A stretch of 64,000 bases of DNA from Tetrahymena elliotti 4EA (GCA_000231825.2 JH720302.1:512494-576493), one strand, 5' to 3'; shown: positions 45,101-58,447, numbered from the stretch's first letter. A program made the numbers and translations. Notes: generated from the sequence alone by a model not told the origin.

Positions 45101-46087
45101 TTCTTCCAATCAATCTAACAACAAAGAAAGGTTGAATACGAATCTAAGATTCAACAATTCAAGACTCAAATTGAAAAGGAATTCAAGAAGAAAATTTTAG
45201 AAAACGCCAAGACTGCTTTCATTGAAGAAAAGCAAAAGAAGGTAAAATTTTTAAATCTATTTTTTTAAATTAAAATTAATAATAATAAATCAAAATATTA
45301 AAGGAAGAAGAAGAGAGAAAGCAATAAGAAGAAAAGGAAAAGCAATTAAAGGAACAATAAGAAAAGCAATCTGAAAAGACCAGTAACGCTGGTTGGAGAA
45401 TTGTTGAAAAGGAAAAAGAAATTGTTCCTCCCTCTTTTGATGATGGTAAACTTAATCTTTTTTAAATTTATTTATTTATTGTTTAATTTTAAAAAATCTA
45501 AAATCTAATTTTAATTAAAAAAAGCTCCTAGATTATCTGATAAAACCAAGGAAGATCAATGGAGAACTGTTGAAATTACTCGCCCTGAAAAGAAAGAACC
45601 TTCTAACACTATCACCCGTGGTGCTGCCTTAAACACCCTTACCAAAACTGAAGATAAAGGTATCTCTAGAAATAATGCTCCTCCTACCTAAACTGAAAAG
45701 GATGACAACGCCTGGAGAACTACTAAGGTCTAGGCCACCACTAAGCCTGTTGAGTAATAATCTGCTCCCTTCAAATTCTAAAGTGGCAGAACCAATGCTC
45801 CTTCCTCATCTCAAGCACAAAACAACTAATAATCTGGTAATCCTAATGATGGCTTCATGAAGAGAGGTATCGGTAACACTTCAAGCAACAATACCTACTC
45901 TAACAACAAGCCTTCTTACTCTAAGCCTGCTCAATCTGGAAATCCTAATGCCGGAAATCAATCTGGTGGCTTTTCTCGTAACAACATGAACTCTAACAAC
46001 AACAACAACAACAACAGCAACAATAACAATAACAACAAGAACGATAAAAAGGAAAGCAGCGGAAACACTACCAGCTGGAGAAAGTGA
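42135..46087 (+). CDS. EIF3A: translation initiation factor eIF3 subunit a
   Basis: Core scaffold subunit of eIF3, which binds the 40S ribosome and recruits mRNA and initiator tRNA. Nine exons by frame (42135-42192, 42254-42360, about 42406-42423, 42454-42636, 43157-45010, 45095-45241, 45304-45445, 45525-46087) are visible as eight blocks and give about 1,020 residues. The N-terminal helical PCI part matches the family: KYNRTREFKRFLENQHNFLEQI, FTQLEDISILLNLRKV and LSKIFWNSKYYSYHTYFLYN. A winged-helix region follows, then a long charged coiled coil (KNKEIREYKIKKEK onward) like the spectrin-like part of animal eIF3a. The tail has repeated W-R-motifs (AGWRIVEKE, DQWRTVE, NAWRTTK, TSWRK) and a poly-Asn run. 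Codon use is richer in C-ending codons and CAA than neighbouring genes, as expected for high expression. The short exon at 42406 is the least sure. Confidence 0.92.
42637..43156 (+). other. long intron of eIF3a
   Basis: About 520 bases between the codons for SIED and VKAC, unusually long beside the 40-170 base introns elsewhere in this gene. It holds an AAGCAAGCAAGC tract near 42872. I looked for C/D snoRNA boxes and saw no convincing pair. Confidence 0.6.
45994..46038 (+). repeat. AAC/AAT microsatellite coding for poly-Asn
   Basis: A run of AAC and AAT codons with one AGC break near the C-terminus of eIF3a. It encodes about 14 Asn in a low-complexity tail and is likely length-variable. Confidence 0.8.
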
Positions 46088-46902
46088 GAAAACAGAAACT
46101 GAAAAAATAAATTTTAGAAAGTGCAAGTTAAACAAAAATAAAACATATTAATATAATTTAAAAACTTTAATGTCTATATATCAATAACTGCCTCTAATTT
46201 TAAATACATTTCATTGCTTATTTAATTAGATATTTTTATTTATTTTATTTACATTTTCTATTTTCTATTTTCATATTCAATTTTACAATTTTTCTTTTTT
46301 GGTTAATCTTGCTGACAAATAAAAAATAATTTATCAATCAATCAATCAATAATACTCTCTCTCAATAAATATTCTTAAAAGAAAAGAAGAAAAAAATGTA
46401 TTATAAGTAGATTTTTAATAACTGTTTTAGTTCGTTGAAAGAATTATTTATTTAATGCTATTAATTTACAAATATAATTCTTTTATACTATTACAGTTAT
46501 TTATTTCTACATACTTATTCAACTAAAAAAATTGTGTTTTAATAAAATATTTATGATAGATTCAAATTATTAGTTAAATAAGACAAATATTTTTTTGTTA
46601 TTTTCTATGAAAGAAACCAACAAATTTTTTAAAAATTTGTAATTTATTTAAAAAAACCGTAAAAATAAATTTTCATATGATTAATTGGTGTCATTGGTCT
46701 TTCTTTAAAAACTTAGTTATAAATTAAAAAAGAAGATTAATAAAACCTCAAATTTCTTAAAATTATTAATGCTATTTATCCAAAATTTTAAGAGTGATTA
46801 ATATTTTTATTATTAATAAAATTTGATAGAAATATATAGAGAGTATTAATTTATAATTATTATTTTCTTTTAAGTATAAAGTGCTTGGTTAATCAGTTAT
46901 AT
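46088..46902. other. spacer between convergent eIF3a and LRR genes
   Basis: 3' flanks of two converging genes. It holds an (ATCA)n tract at about 46333-46350 followed by CTCTCTCTC. No protein-like frame was seen. Confidence 0.6.
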
Positions 46903-48708
46903 TCATGAGTACTCTACCAATCTTTTATTTTTTCTTAGACAAAATTATTTAGATAGGTTTGTTAGGTTATTTCCTAAGCTAATTTTTATTTAATTTAGGA
47001 AAGGCAGCTGTGTTAGTTTTTTATTTATTTAGGAGATGATCTAATTTAAGTCATATTTTTCATTTTCTAGATCATTAGCTAAAATTTCTTCAAGTTCTAC
47101 TTAAAGTTAAACTTGGAATAATTTTTTAAGTTTAGCTATACTTTCAGAGATATCCATAACAGATAATATACCAATATAGTTGGAGGGTCTTATTTCTACT
47201 TTTAAGCAAATCAAATTTTCATAATTTTATATTTTTTTACATAAATTTTTAATTCCTTCAATGGTAATATGACTCTAACTTCCTATAGAAATACTAAGCA
47301 TCCTAAGATTCTAAAAGGCATCAATGCTATTGAGTAACATCTATAAACCATAATCTTTTAATTCTATGAAATTGGCTGTACCTATATTGAGTTTTCTAAT
47401 TTCATTTTCTTGTCTTTAAAACCTTAATGTATCTAATTAGTATATCCCAAATTTATTTTCTTTTAAATCTTATAAGTCATTTATTAAATTTATTAAACAT
47501 ATGCTAGATAAAACAGGGATAAACAGATTCAAGTTTTATAAATTTTTCAGCTTATTAAAGCCTTGTCTTGCTAAATTAACAATTTGATTATCAAAACGAC
47601 TGTTTGCTTAACTCTCATCTCTGTCTAGATCGTTCTCATCATCAAGTTAAATGAGTCTTAATTAAAGTGAATTCAAATTTATCAAATTATTTATACCTTT
47701 AACTAAATTTCTAAATGAATCCAAATCTAAGGAGTCTCCTATATGTACAGAAAGTTGCTTAAGTTAATTCAAATTCTACAAGGCTTCACCTAATTAAGAA
47801 ATGCTTTCATATGTAATATTATTTTATGGCAATATTTCAAAAGTTAGATTATGTAAACTTGTAAGTTGCTTTATTCCTTATGCTAAATAAAGGCACCCTT
47901 TCTCACCAATATCATTATAGCATCCTACTTTTAAATCAAGACTTCTCAGTTGATTTGTAAATTTAAACCCATTTCCTAGAGATTTGCTTCCATGCTTTCC
48001 AAAGGAGTTGAAATTTCCAATATGAATTTTCAGGTGAATTAATCTGTTTAATTCTTAGAGATTAAATTAAATTTTTGTTTATTTACTTAACATGCTACCA
48101 TCCCCTAAATTCAAGTTTATATTTTCTAAATTTTTTAAAGAATTTATGCACTCACAGACATGCTTTACTCCTAGACATTCTACAGAATTGTGTCCCTCTA
48201 TTTTCAGGAAAAGAATTGAGAGATTACTTAGTAATTTTATGCCTTCAGTAATAGCAATACATCCATCTGTCTAAATATTGTTTTCGCTGTATATTTTCAA
48301 AGTTAATGACTTCAAATTTTTCAAATACTTTATTCCTTCTTTTAAGCCAACGCACCCTTAATCACTAATATTGTTGTAACTATGAATGATAAGAACCAAC
48401 TCTTACAAATCAGGCATCTTTTTCAGAATTTTACCAATTAAAAAACAACTTTTAGAAGAAATTTTATTTGAATTTCCAATAATCAATTAAAAATGTCTAA
48501 CATGGCTAGTCTCTTATATATTTTCATAAATAAGTTTACAACCTTCTTCACCAAAATAACAGCAATCTGCTATTTCTATTCTCAAAGCTTATAGATCTCT
48601 TAAATTAGAGAAATAAACTCCTAAATCCTTCTATTTACTTAAATCAAATTTACTTTTTTATTCTATCTTTATTAATAACTCCGAAATTTGCTACCTTTCT
48701 TTTTGCAT
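46903..48708 (-). CDS. leucine-rich-repeat protein (RNI-like)
   Basis: Single-exon gene of 601 residues. Repeats of the LRR/RNI type cover almost all of it: NLRDLQALRIEIADCCYFG, DLQELVLIIHSYNNISDQGC, NLKSLTLKIYSENNI, NLSILFLKIEG, QLRSLDLKVGCYNDIGEKGC, SLHNLTFEILPQNNIT, QLKQLSVHIGDS, NLNSLQLRLIQ and NLRMLSISIGSQSH. Several repeats have the form N(N)I-x-x-x-G-C-x-x-L, typical of Cys-containing or NLRC-like LRRs, unlike the three plus-strand LRR genes, so it is a separate subfamily. No signal peptide, membrane segment or catalytic domain was seen. The start is the only in-frame ATG after two upstream TGA codons. It lies about 400 bases downstream of a histidine kinase on the same strand. A functional link is not shown. 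Confidence 0.85.
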
Positions 48709-49107
48709 TTTTTTATATAAAAGTAATATCAATTTCTTCAAAAAATAAATTATCGCAATTTTTTATTTGTTTATTCATCAATTCAATTTCTTAATTAATG
48801 AGGGTTTTATGCGATTGCATAGCTTCATAACCACAAAAAAAAATACATTATTTTCTCATTTAATATTAAAAAAAATACATACTAGAATTTAATGTATAAT
48901 ATTTTAAGCTAGTTCTACTTAAAATAATATTTTTATTATGTATTAAATACTAAAAAAATAGTATAAATTAAAAATTGATGATTGATTTATCAATAAAAAA
49001 ATAATTTTTACGGTATTTAATTAATTTTAAATTAAGTTTTTGATTTTGAAATTAAGTACGAGTTGCTTACATTTATTTATATTTGCTTTAAGAGAGATGT
49101 TATCCAT
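48709..49107. other. spacer between LRR gene and histidine kinase
   Basis: A+T-rich. It serves as the 3' flank of the kinase gene and the 5' region of the LRR gene, both on the minus strand. Nothing distinctive was seen. Confidence 0.6.
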
Positions 49108-52100
49108 TCATTTTTTCTTTTTTAATAGACTTTGTTCTAAAACGAAGTCAAGATGGAATACTTGGATTGGTTTACCAATGAAAAATTTCATTCCCCTTTT
49201 TTTTGCTTGAGCTTTGTCTTCATTACTGACAAATGCAGTACAAGCAGATATTATAGGAGGATTGATGTTTGGATGCTTTTACTTGTAAAAATCTAGGATA
49301 GATTAGGTTGATTAATATCCATTCATTATTGGCATATCTATATCCATTAGAATGAGTTTAAAGTGGGGGCAGCATTAATTTTTAGTTTTTTCAATTACTA
49401 AATCCAAAGCCTTCTATCCATCAAATGCTTAGTCAGCAATAATCGAATAGGATTAAAGTAATTTAATCATTACAAGCAAATTGAATTAGTTATCATCAAC
49501 TACAAGGACTTCATTACATTTACACTTTTTCTTTGAAAAATATTGCTAAAGCTTGTTTTTAATTTTATTTTATTTCTAGAATAAATGATCTTCAGAATTT
49601 TATTAAATTAAAATATCCATGTCTTATCCATCTTATTCATTTTCATTATGACTAATTTAAATGAATAATTTTTTCTTAGGGCTTTCTTTATTCATTTTAA
49701 CTTCTGTGCTTTGATTTTTCTTAACATTAATTGGAAAATCTTTTTTCACTTCTAGGGAACTCTTTTCTTCAATTAACATAGGTTAGTCCTATGAATTAAT
49801 TTTTTGTGAATCAAAAGGGTTCTATTCCTAGTCATTTTGCAATTCAAAGTTAAAAGTGACATTGTTTAAATCTTAATTCTGTCTGCTTATGTCTAAATCT
49901 TCTCTATTATTAGTAGCTAAAAGCCTTTAAGTATCATTTAATATAAGATAAGAAATATTATGAAAGGAATTATTTCTTCCACTTTCAAAAGCATATTAAG
50001 AGTTATCTTTGTTTTAATGAGATTACTAAGCAGTTGTTGAAATATTAGTATTCATGTTAAAAATTTATTTTTAAGAGAAATAAATATCATTTTAATGCTG
50101 TTATTATTATTAATATTCATTAAATTAATCAACTTATTTATTTTTATTTTAAGGCAACTCGCTAATTTATCTTTAATCTTAATAATTGTTGTTTTCAATT
50201 ATTTAAGGACTGGTAAATATTTTAATTGGTGTCTTTTGTTTGAGATTCTTTCCATCCTTAGGAGTACTTGAGGAATAAACTGTTGATGAAACACTTGAAG
50301 ATTACGATTAAAAATTTCTATTTTCTTAATATTCTTGTTAGAAAATAGGGGATTATCCCTAAAAAGGAAATAAATTTTATATGTAATATACTGAATTATC
50401 AATATCTGAAATACTATCTAAGATATCACAACTTTTAATACTTTTCATTGGTTGGTTTTTCTTTGATTCAGACTAATTTTTCTTATTTTCACTACCCCCT
50501 TCCTACAAAATGTTGGACTTATCTAGCATATAAGAAATAGAAATGGAGTTATTACTTTTTCTTTTCTTTTCACTATTTATGTTGTTTATAAATTCATTAA
50601 TATATTCTTAATTGCTTTAGTCATTCTTTAGTGTATTCTCTTCGAATTTACTGCCTTTTCTCATAAATGTATTTCTGATATAAGCTGTTAGGAATTATTT
50701 TTTTTCAGATTCTTCTTTGGCAATAACAGAGTTGAAAGACCCCTTTGAAATCGGAGATTAGCTAAAGTGCTTAGGTGTCTATTAAGATTTATTCGTTAGT
50801 CCCTTTTGACTACTTAAATCACTTTTAAATTCTTAGCTTTACATTGTTGTATAGCTAATGCTTCTCCAATTTAATAAAATATTATTAAACGGACTGGCTT
50901 TTATACCTAGCTATGATTTCTAATTAGCAACTTCTCTATTTTTCACATAAAAAGTAAATTTAGAACCTATCCCTACTTCACTTTTCAGAGATATCCCTTT
51001 ATTTTCACTCAAACCTTTCACTATCTTTTATGAAATAGTCAACCCTAATCCTGCTCCAGTACTATTCAAATCTTTCTTTTTCTTGCTTGGCTATTTATTT
51101 TTAAATTTTTTTCATTTATTTGAATATGTTGTTTAAAAAAATCTTAAATGATAAAAATTATTTTGTTCTCCATTTTGTTTCAAATTTATTCAAATTAAAA
51201 TGGATTTTATTTTTTCATTCGATTAGAATTAGGTTTGAAGAAAAAATTTATTTACATTGTCCATGTAATCAAAAATGAAATTATGGAGATGAGGTGGTAT
51301 ACCGCAGCCGGTGTCTTCTACAGAAATTTCAATTAAATCTTTCTATTCTGGAGAAGGGGAGACATTAACATTAATATAACCACTATTTGTGTATTTGATA
51401 GCATTACTGACTAGATTAATCAGCACTTACTTAATTCTCTCTTAGTCGCTGTTTATGATTCTTGGTATTTGGTTATCTACTGTGAGAAGAAGTTCTATTC
51501 CTTTAAATTCAGCTGAATAACTGAATATGTTCAAACATTCTTACAAAGTTGGATATAATTCGAAGCTTGAGAATTTTAATTAGAAACTGTTCTAAGATAT
51601 TTAGGCATAATCAAGAATATCATTAATAATAAAATATAACAGTTAGTTATTAAAGAAAGCAGGCTAAAGATAATCTTATTTAAGTGTTTCGCTTATATGG
51701 TCAGATTGCAGTAGCATTTATAGCATACTCATAGAGCAGTTTAATGGTGTTCTTAGCTCATGAGAAATACTTGATAATATTTTCAGTTTGAATCTATTCA
51801 TTTAATCTTGTTCTTCTTGCTCTATTTATTTAGTAATATCTTAAAAAATTATAAAAAGCATTGGATTGTGTAATTTTTCGTTAATTAAGAAATTATTTTT
51901 TTTAGATGTGTTGAAATTAGACTAGATATGAATGTGCTTGTTACTAATCTTACCAATAGAGCTTTCTTTTACTTAATCCTTATCCTCTTCAGCAGAAGTT
52001 GAAGTTGGAGAACTCCATAATTTTATTTAAACTTTAATTATTTTATTTACTTTTTGTTTTTTCATTCCTTACTAATGCTGAAATTACTGTTATTGCTTTA

Positions 52101-54360
52101 AATCTGCTAAACTATTTATTCCCTTTGTAAATGTTTGAGATTAAGGTACTTGTAGATTATTTTTACTTGAAGGATGTTATTTAAGGTCTTCATTAGTTAT
52201 CTCATGCTCAAGAAGATAACTTAATGTGGCTACTTTTTACTCTTCTTCTAGAATTGCATTAAATGTGTAACCTTAATTTGACAGAATTTAAACTGTCTTC
52301 TCGCAATTTTGTAACCATTCCTCCTAAACCAAAGAATTAAAATCTAAATTATTTTCCGATTTGCAATGTCTATGTCCAATATTTTATCTATAGATCTAAA
52401 CTAATGAAATAATCTCTGATATAATTACCTCAAATGACTTTTCGTCAGTGCTATAAATAAATTTATCTTTCTATTCTTTTTTACTATCTTCTTCATATTA
52501 TTTTTTCTTGAATTACAAATTATTTTTCATAAATTAAATATTTTTGTTGCTCTTTTTCTAAAATATTTTGCTGTCAAATTTATTTGACTAATTATCATTT
52601 TATTCATTATCACTGTATTGATCTTCTTCAACTTCTTTTATACTCGTTTCATTTACTTTTTCATTATGATTGTCTTCTTCTATTTATCTCTCCTTATTCT
52701 TAAAAATTACTTTAGAAGATACCATTTAAATATCACTCTGAGTTGCCCATTTAGAATTGATAAACGTATTCTTTTTTTAATCAGATCTATTTGCTTTTCT
52801 TCCTCCTTAAGCTTCATTTGCTATTAGATTAGCTGATTATAAATTATTTGTTCCATTTGAATTCTTTTTATTCCCATCAAAATTTATCTAATTTAAATTT
52901 TATGAATCATACAAACCGTTTATTAATTTTGTATTCATCTTTGCTGTTTAGGTATCCCCATTTATATTTTTATCAAGGAGATCTCCATCTTTTATTTTAA
53001 CTTCTTTTTTAAGTTAAAATAGCTTTGATATTATCTTAGAACTTTTCTAAATTGATAAAATATTTAGCATTTATTTATTATGAAACACTATGCACTGATT
53101 CAAATCCATCAAAATAACTCCCTGATTTATTTAATTAAGAACTTAGGTGGAAAGATTGCTCACAATGTAATTTTTATTTTTATCTTAAACAAAATCTGTG
53201 GTAACTAAACGTCTTTGCATAGATTTCTGGTAGTTTTAAATAGAGGAAGAAAACTAATCAAACATTGAACTTATTGATTGGCTTCTCTTAAATGCACTTT
53301 CTTAATTCGTTAATTATAACTTTTACTAAAAAATGTTTGGTGAAAATATTTTTGGAGAGCTTCTATTTGGAGTAGAGTGCATGCTTTGACGCTTAAAAAA
53401 CTCCTTTTATGTACAAAATGTAATAGGATCTAACTTTTTCTCTGTCATTAGTAAGCTCTATATTTGATTGCTTAACTGTTATCCAGATTTCTTGTTTAAA
53501 ATCGATTTTTTATTCCCATAAACTGTCTTTAAATTAATATTTTTTAGGCTTGAATTATAAAGAGAATATCTAGATGGGCATTTAAACAAAGTAGAAATAA
53601 ATATTTCATATTACTTCTACAAAATATCTTGATTGAAATACTAGAATAAAATAACTAAAATTAAAAAAAGGCTCTTTATAATGTTAAAAATATTAACTTT
53701 GATTTGCAATCTAATGATTAAATAAATTATATTTAAATCTAAAAGAATAATTTTAAATCTCCATTATTTTTGTTATTCGGAGAGCCAAATCAGAGTTAAT
53801 ATTATAATTATTATATCTCCTATCCCTACTTATTGCTAAGAAGTTTGAGCAATTAGCTCTACTCGAAGTATTAGCCTTAATTACACTAAAGAACACTATA
53901 AACAATTATCTTTATCCAATATCTATCCTAATTTAGTTTTATTAGAGAAAATATTTAAATCATTCTTAATTGGATTATTAATCTGTCTTTTTGCAATTAT
54001 TATCTGAATTATCAAAGCGAGATTAAGAAATGCAGTAACAATTAAAATGGTAGTGGCTTTAGAAATAATGTATTTATCTTACTCATATTATTTACAAGAT
54101 AAAGGAATAAATAAATTCATATCTTAAAATAAATCAGATTCTAAATATGCCATAATTAGCTAAATCCCATCAATAATATTTTGCAAAAGATCTATTATTA
54201 TTAGCATTAAAATAGAATTTTAATTTAATTTGCCCAGACTCATTATAAATGTATTGTCTTTTGTTTTTAATTCTTCGCTATTCTCTTGCATGGAATGTAG
54301 CTACATTTGTTAGTTATTTAAACTTGTTGGCTATAAATTTATGTTCTACACTTGCTTCAT
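49108..54360 (-). CDS. membrane-bound PAS hybrid histidine kinase with receiver domain
   Basis: Two-component phosphorelay sensor of about 1,690 residues, one intron seen (51091-51255). N-terminal hydrophobic helices lie near residues 50-300 (ATTILIVTAFLNLALIIQ, VGIGDIIIIILTLIWLS). A PAS-like domain (QGVILMDLNQCIVFHNKQ) sits near residues 400-450 and a second PAS-like segment (MLFIIFQDITKQIEQEE) just before the H-box ISHELRTPLN (His near residue 866). The catalytic domain shows the N-box (RIKQVLINLVSNAIKYTNSG), G1 (EDTGCGIP) and G2 (GAGLGLTISQKIV). A polar linker of about 450 residues leads to the receiver: VVDDNQFNLL, phospho-acceptor MDIDMPIMNGY, CTAF and GKPI. All phosphotransfer residues are present, so it should be active. 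The start is the first ATG before the membrane part. Histidine kinases of this kind occur in ciliates but not in animals. The signal sensed is unknown. Confidence 0.9.
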
Positions 54361-56081
54361 AAATAATTAATTCTACCTGCTTTTATTAAATAAATTGAAT
54401 ATTACCACTAATAAGAAGAATCTGTATGCAAAATTAATTACATTATTATAAAATTAAAATAAATATTTAGTTAGTTAGCTATATCAATTATGTTAACTTT
54501 TATTTTTTTAATTTGTCAATCTCATCATCAAAATAATAATTTTTAAAATAATAAAGTATGTTTAAAATTAATCAAGTAAATAAATCATCTTCTTATCTTA
54601 ACAAATTATATTTTTTTCATTTATTTTATTTTTTATGTAAACAAAATCTGATTCTAGTGTTTTAATTAATTAAAAAGACTATGTTATTTAAAAAATATTT
54701 TTTATCTCCTCAAAAAAATATATAAAAATAAGATTTTTGTTTTTATTTGCTAACTTTAATGCTATTTTTAATTCCAGTCGTGTTGAAATAAATTGTATTT
54801 TCTTTTATTTTTACCAAAACTAAAATATTTTGAAGGGGAGTAGATATTAGGTTTTGAAGAAATTATTTGTTTGTTATTAACAAAAGAAACTCTTAATTCT
54901 TTTATGAGGAATTAGAGTATTAAATTTGGTAATAATTTCAATTAATAAATTGGAATTTTAAATGTACTATCTTATTTCTATCATTTAAATATCCTTTAGA
55001 GTTTCATTATTACTTTAATGATAAAGAAGTTTCTTGTCAAAAATAAATTATATTCAGATCTTTTTATTTATTGTTTTAAAATGTATTTTTACTAATAAAT
55101 CTATTACTTGATTTGTACAAGCAACTCTGTAATTAATATTTTAAATATATTTCATTTGTCTAAAATTAACTCAGAACAAATTTCAGGATTAATTGATTTT
55201 AAATAAGAGTATTTTATCAATAAAAAATATATAAAAGAATAGCTCGTTCATTTTTTTAAAGAAAAAAAAATCATTTAACTATCAAAATCTATGCTTTTCT
55301 CTTATAATCAGCATTATCTCTTCTCTTTTTTGAGCTTTTTTTTTAATATTTAAACTGCTATTGGATTTTGAAAAATATGAAGAAAATAGAAAAATTAAAA
55401 TATTAGTAAATAAATTATTATTGTATAAGTTTTATCTTTAATAATCTAAAAATTAACAATTCCATATTTATTTCATAAGAAATTTTAATATAACAGATCA
55501 TGCATAAAAAATATTAATTTAATTGCATTTTTATCAGCTATTAAAATAATAATTTATCAATTTTTAGTTACATTAGAAAATATTATGATTGTCAAAATCA
55601 ATAGAACTACCTAAATGTATTCATTTTTGGTTAATAATTTAGATGTTTTAGTTTTTCGTGAAAGATTTAAAGTAAATTTTATTTTATTTATTCAATCTAG
55701 TTTTAAGGCTCAACATCAGTTTTATGAATAAGAATTAAACATAAAACTAATTAATAAATTTAGATTTTATGTCTTAGTTTTATCTCTGAGTGAGCAAATC
55801 AAAAAATAAACTCATTTATTTCATTATTTTCATGTATATGCTACTAAATATAATTTCTATAATATTTATTTATTATAATTTAGGTTTTATCTTGTATTCA
55901 AATTGTTATTTGCTCTCTGAATAGAAAGATATATTAAATACAAATACATATTAAAATCTTTATTAGTTGTTTATTAATTTTATTTTTTAGAAAAAAAACT
56001 ATTATAATATTAATCTACTTTAAAATAAGCTATTCATACAAACAAATAGTTTTAAAATAATTAAAATTTTGATTAAATTAA
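54361..56081. other. long gene-free region
   Basis: 1.7 kb of A+T-rich DNA between the 5' end of the kinase gene and the 3' end of a Cys-rich gene. Only short low-complexity frames are seen on either strand. Nothing distinctive was found. Confidence 0.55.
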
Positions 56082-56651
56082 TCAGATTAGTAGAGTTACT
56101 AAATAAATTATGAAAGAATAGCTAAAGAAGTAGCTAAAGCTATTTGATTTGGGTATACATTGATTGCTATCAACTTAATATTTAGATGTATCACAAACAC
56201 AGTCATTAGAAGTACTACTCTTTGAAAAACCTAGGCTTTTGCAATAGGTTCTCTTATCAGAACAAAGGCCAGAATTTGACTATAAACAATTATGTGGGCT
56301 TTAACATGTGTAAGAATTAGGTGGAGCATTAAATCCATTTTAAGTCATACATACACTTAAATAATTTTAGCATAATTGTAATCTAGGAGTTAAACACTCT
56401 TGATCTGTAGGAGCTACACATACTCCTTTTTAGCTTTAATAACCAATTAAACTGCATGCACTTTGAGTATCATTACATTTAGCTCCAGATAAGCAATTGG
56501 TAGGAGCTGCACATGACTGATTAGGATCTAAATCTTTAAAGAAACCTAAATCAATACATTATTCTGAACATGGCTGTACTTGAACATTGCACTAACAAAA
56601 GACAGTAGAAGCAAGTAACAGAGTGGTAACAATTATTATAGAAAGCTTCAT
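56082..56651 (-). CDS. secreted Cys-rich protein, probable GPI anchor, copy 1
   Basis: Single-exon gene of 189 residues. It has a signal peptide (MKLSIIIVTTLLLASTVFC) and then about 20 Cys spread over the whole chain in repeated phrases: SCAAPTNCLSGAKC, GVCVAPTDQECLTPRLQLC, YTCQSPHNCLQSNSGLC, and a final CVCDTSKYQVDSNQCIP. The end is Ser-rich and then hydrophobic (SYSFIIYLVTLLI) with no charged tail, as in GPI-attachment signals. It is a paralogue of the next minus-strand gene. Such proteins in ciliates include surface antigens; that role is inferred from layout only. Confidence 0.8.
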
Positions 56652-57760
56652 AATTTGATATGTTTTCTTAAATTAATCTAAATTTTTAATAAATATATAA
56701 ATTATAAACAACAATTAAAGTGTTTTTCTGAAATACCTAAATGTAATTTTAATCAAATAAAGTCAATACTTTCTTTCTAATGATTTTCTTTAGATTTTTA
56801 TTTACTTAAAAAAATAATAATTCATTAGATTTCTCATATCAAAAGTATTTCGAATTGTAAACCACACATTAGTTATCGTATTTCAAGAAAAATCAACCAC
56901 ATTATTTTTGTATTTCTATCTAAAATAAAGATATTTATTCAGCTATTTATTAACTCAATACTTTACTCAATAAACTCTAAATGAATAAAATATTATCCGT
57001 AATGAGTAATAAATAAGTTCAAGAATAAAAATAGTATTTTATTCTCAAATTTTAATTAATTATTACTCCTATTTAAGTGATAAATTGACAAAATTATTTA
57101 TTCAAAAATAATACTGTTTTTCCTCTTAAATTTGTATTTCGTGCTCTTTAACAAATCACCTTACTGAGCAGGGGGTAAAAAACTTTTCCTATATAAAAAA
57201 TACCTAAACTCACTGCTAGTTAAATTTAGAGGTATTACAGTATTAACTAACTTCTCTACTAATCAATACGTATTGTTTTTTATAATTAATTTTTAAGGTT
57301 GTATGTATGATTATTTCTTTTTAATAAATATTTTTATTTAATTGTTTGTTCTTATTTGTTTAGATATTTGGTGATAAAAATTAGTCTATTTTATTTTTAT
57401 TGAGGCAATTTATTATAGTAAAATATTAACATAATCTTTCAAAATTCGACATAAGTATTTATAGTAACTTAATGGTGAATTGAATGATCTAATAATAATT
57501 TTAAACTTAAATAATAATATCTTATTGATGTTTAGAATAAATCATAAAAATATTTAATAATTTGAAATAGATTATCGCAAATATAAGGTAAGATAACTAA
57601 GATGAAATATTGTAATGAAAGTTCTTCTTTTTAAAAAATAAATTAACTTTATATTGAAAGCAATTTTTATAGCTTGTGTTTTTAAAACAAACAAACAAAC
57701 AGTTATAAAATATTTACAAAGTAAAAAGGAATGAAAAGTAATTTTACAAAAATAAATTTA
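56652..57760. other. spacer between the two Cys-rich genes
   Basis: A+T-rich. It contains a GGGGG run (57171-57175) in a slightly more G+C-rich patch and a (CAAA)n tract near 57690-57702. It is the presumed promoter of the downstream copy (start 56651) and 3' flank of the upstream copy. No gene was seen. Confidence 0.55.
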
Positions 57761-58447
57761 TCAGAAAATTAAAATTGAGTAGAGAATTGTTAAAATAGTT
57801 AAAAAGCCGCTTGCTGTGGTTGAAGGAAGACATTCAATCATATCATCTATACCTTTACACTTACAATCTAGATTAATTGTAGAATTAGCAGAATAGCCTT
57901 TCGATAAACAATAAGTATAAGTACCTCCACAGAGTTGTAAACCTGTAGCAGTACATGAGCTAGGAGGGGCACAGGCTTAACTAATTGTTACATTCTAAGA
58001 GAGCCCATTTTAAGTCATGCATGGATATAATGGGCTTCCACAACCCTAGGAAGAAGATAAGCATAAAGAGTCTGTAGTAGAACCACATGATTTTGAAGCT
58101 GCTTATTATAATCCATAAAGACTTGTGCATAAACTTAAAGTAGAAGTTTAGCACATACTATTTCCAGGACTGGAGCATAGAGCATAAGAAGGTAAAAGAC
58201 AGTTCCCTTGATTATTTTAGTATCCAACCATTGTGCAAGCTTATAAATATGTATTTTTTGTACTATCGCATGCACCTGCAGTTTTCAAACAAGATGTCGG
58301 AGCAGTGCAAGGGCCTTTTTCTTTTAAAGTGCCTTAAACAAATCCTATTGTAACACAGTCAGCTGTGCATAAATTATCTGGATCAGTGCAAGCAGAAAAG
58401 ACTTTGGCTATTAAAAGAGATATACATAATATATATGAAAACATCAT
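57761..58447 (-). CDS. secreted Cys-rich protein, probable GPI anchor, copy 2
   Basis: Single-exon gene of 228 residues with a signal peptide (MMFSYILCISLLIAKVFSAC). Cys-rich repeats follow: GPCTAPTSCLKTAGACDST, ALCSSPGNSMCQTSTLSLC, KSCGSTTDSLCLSSSQGC, QACAPPSSCTATGLQLCGG and CKCKGID. The C-terminus, a small-residue stretch (TTASG) and a hydrophobic end (FLTILTILYSILIF), fits a GPI signal. It shares the C-x-APTxCL-x(4-5)-C unit and the MTQNG phrase with copy 1 but has about one repeat more. The start is the first of two adjacent ATG codons. Probably a cell-surface protein; ligand unknown. Confidence 0.8.

Noticed and set aside
52618..52827. Plus-strand membrane-like ORF
   Set aside because: It lies opposite the continuous histidine-kinase frame and is its antisense shadow.
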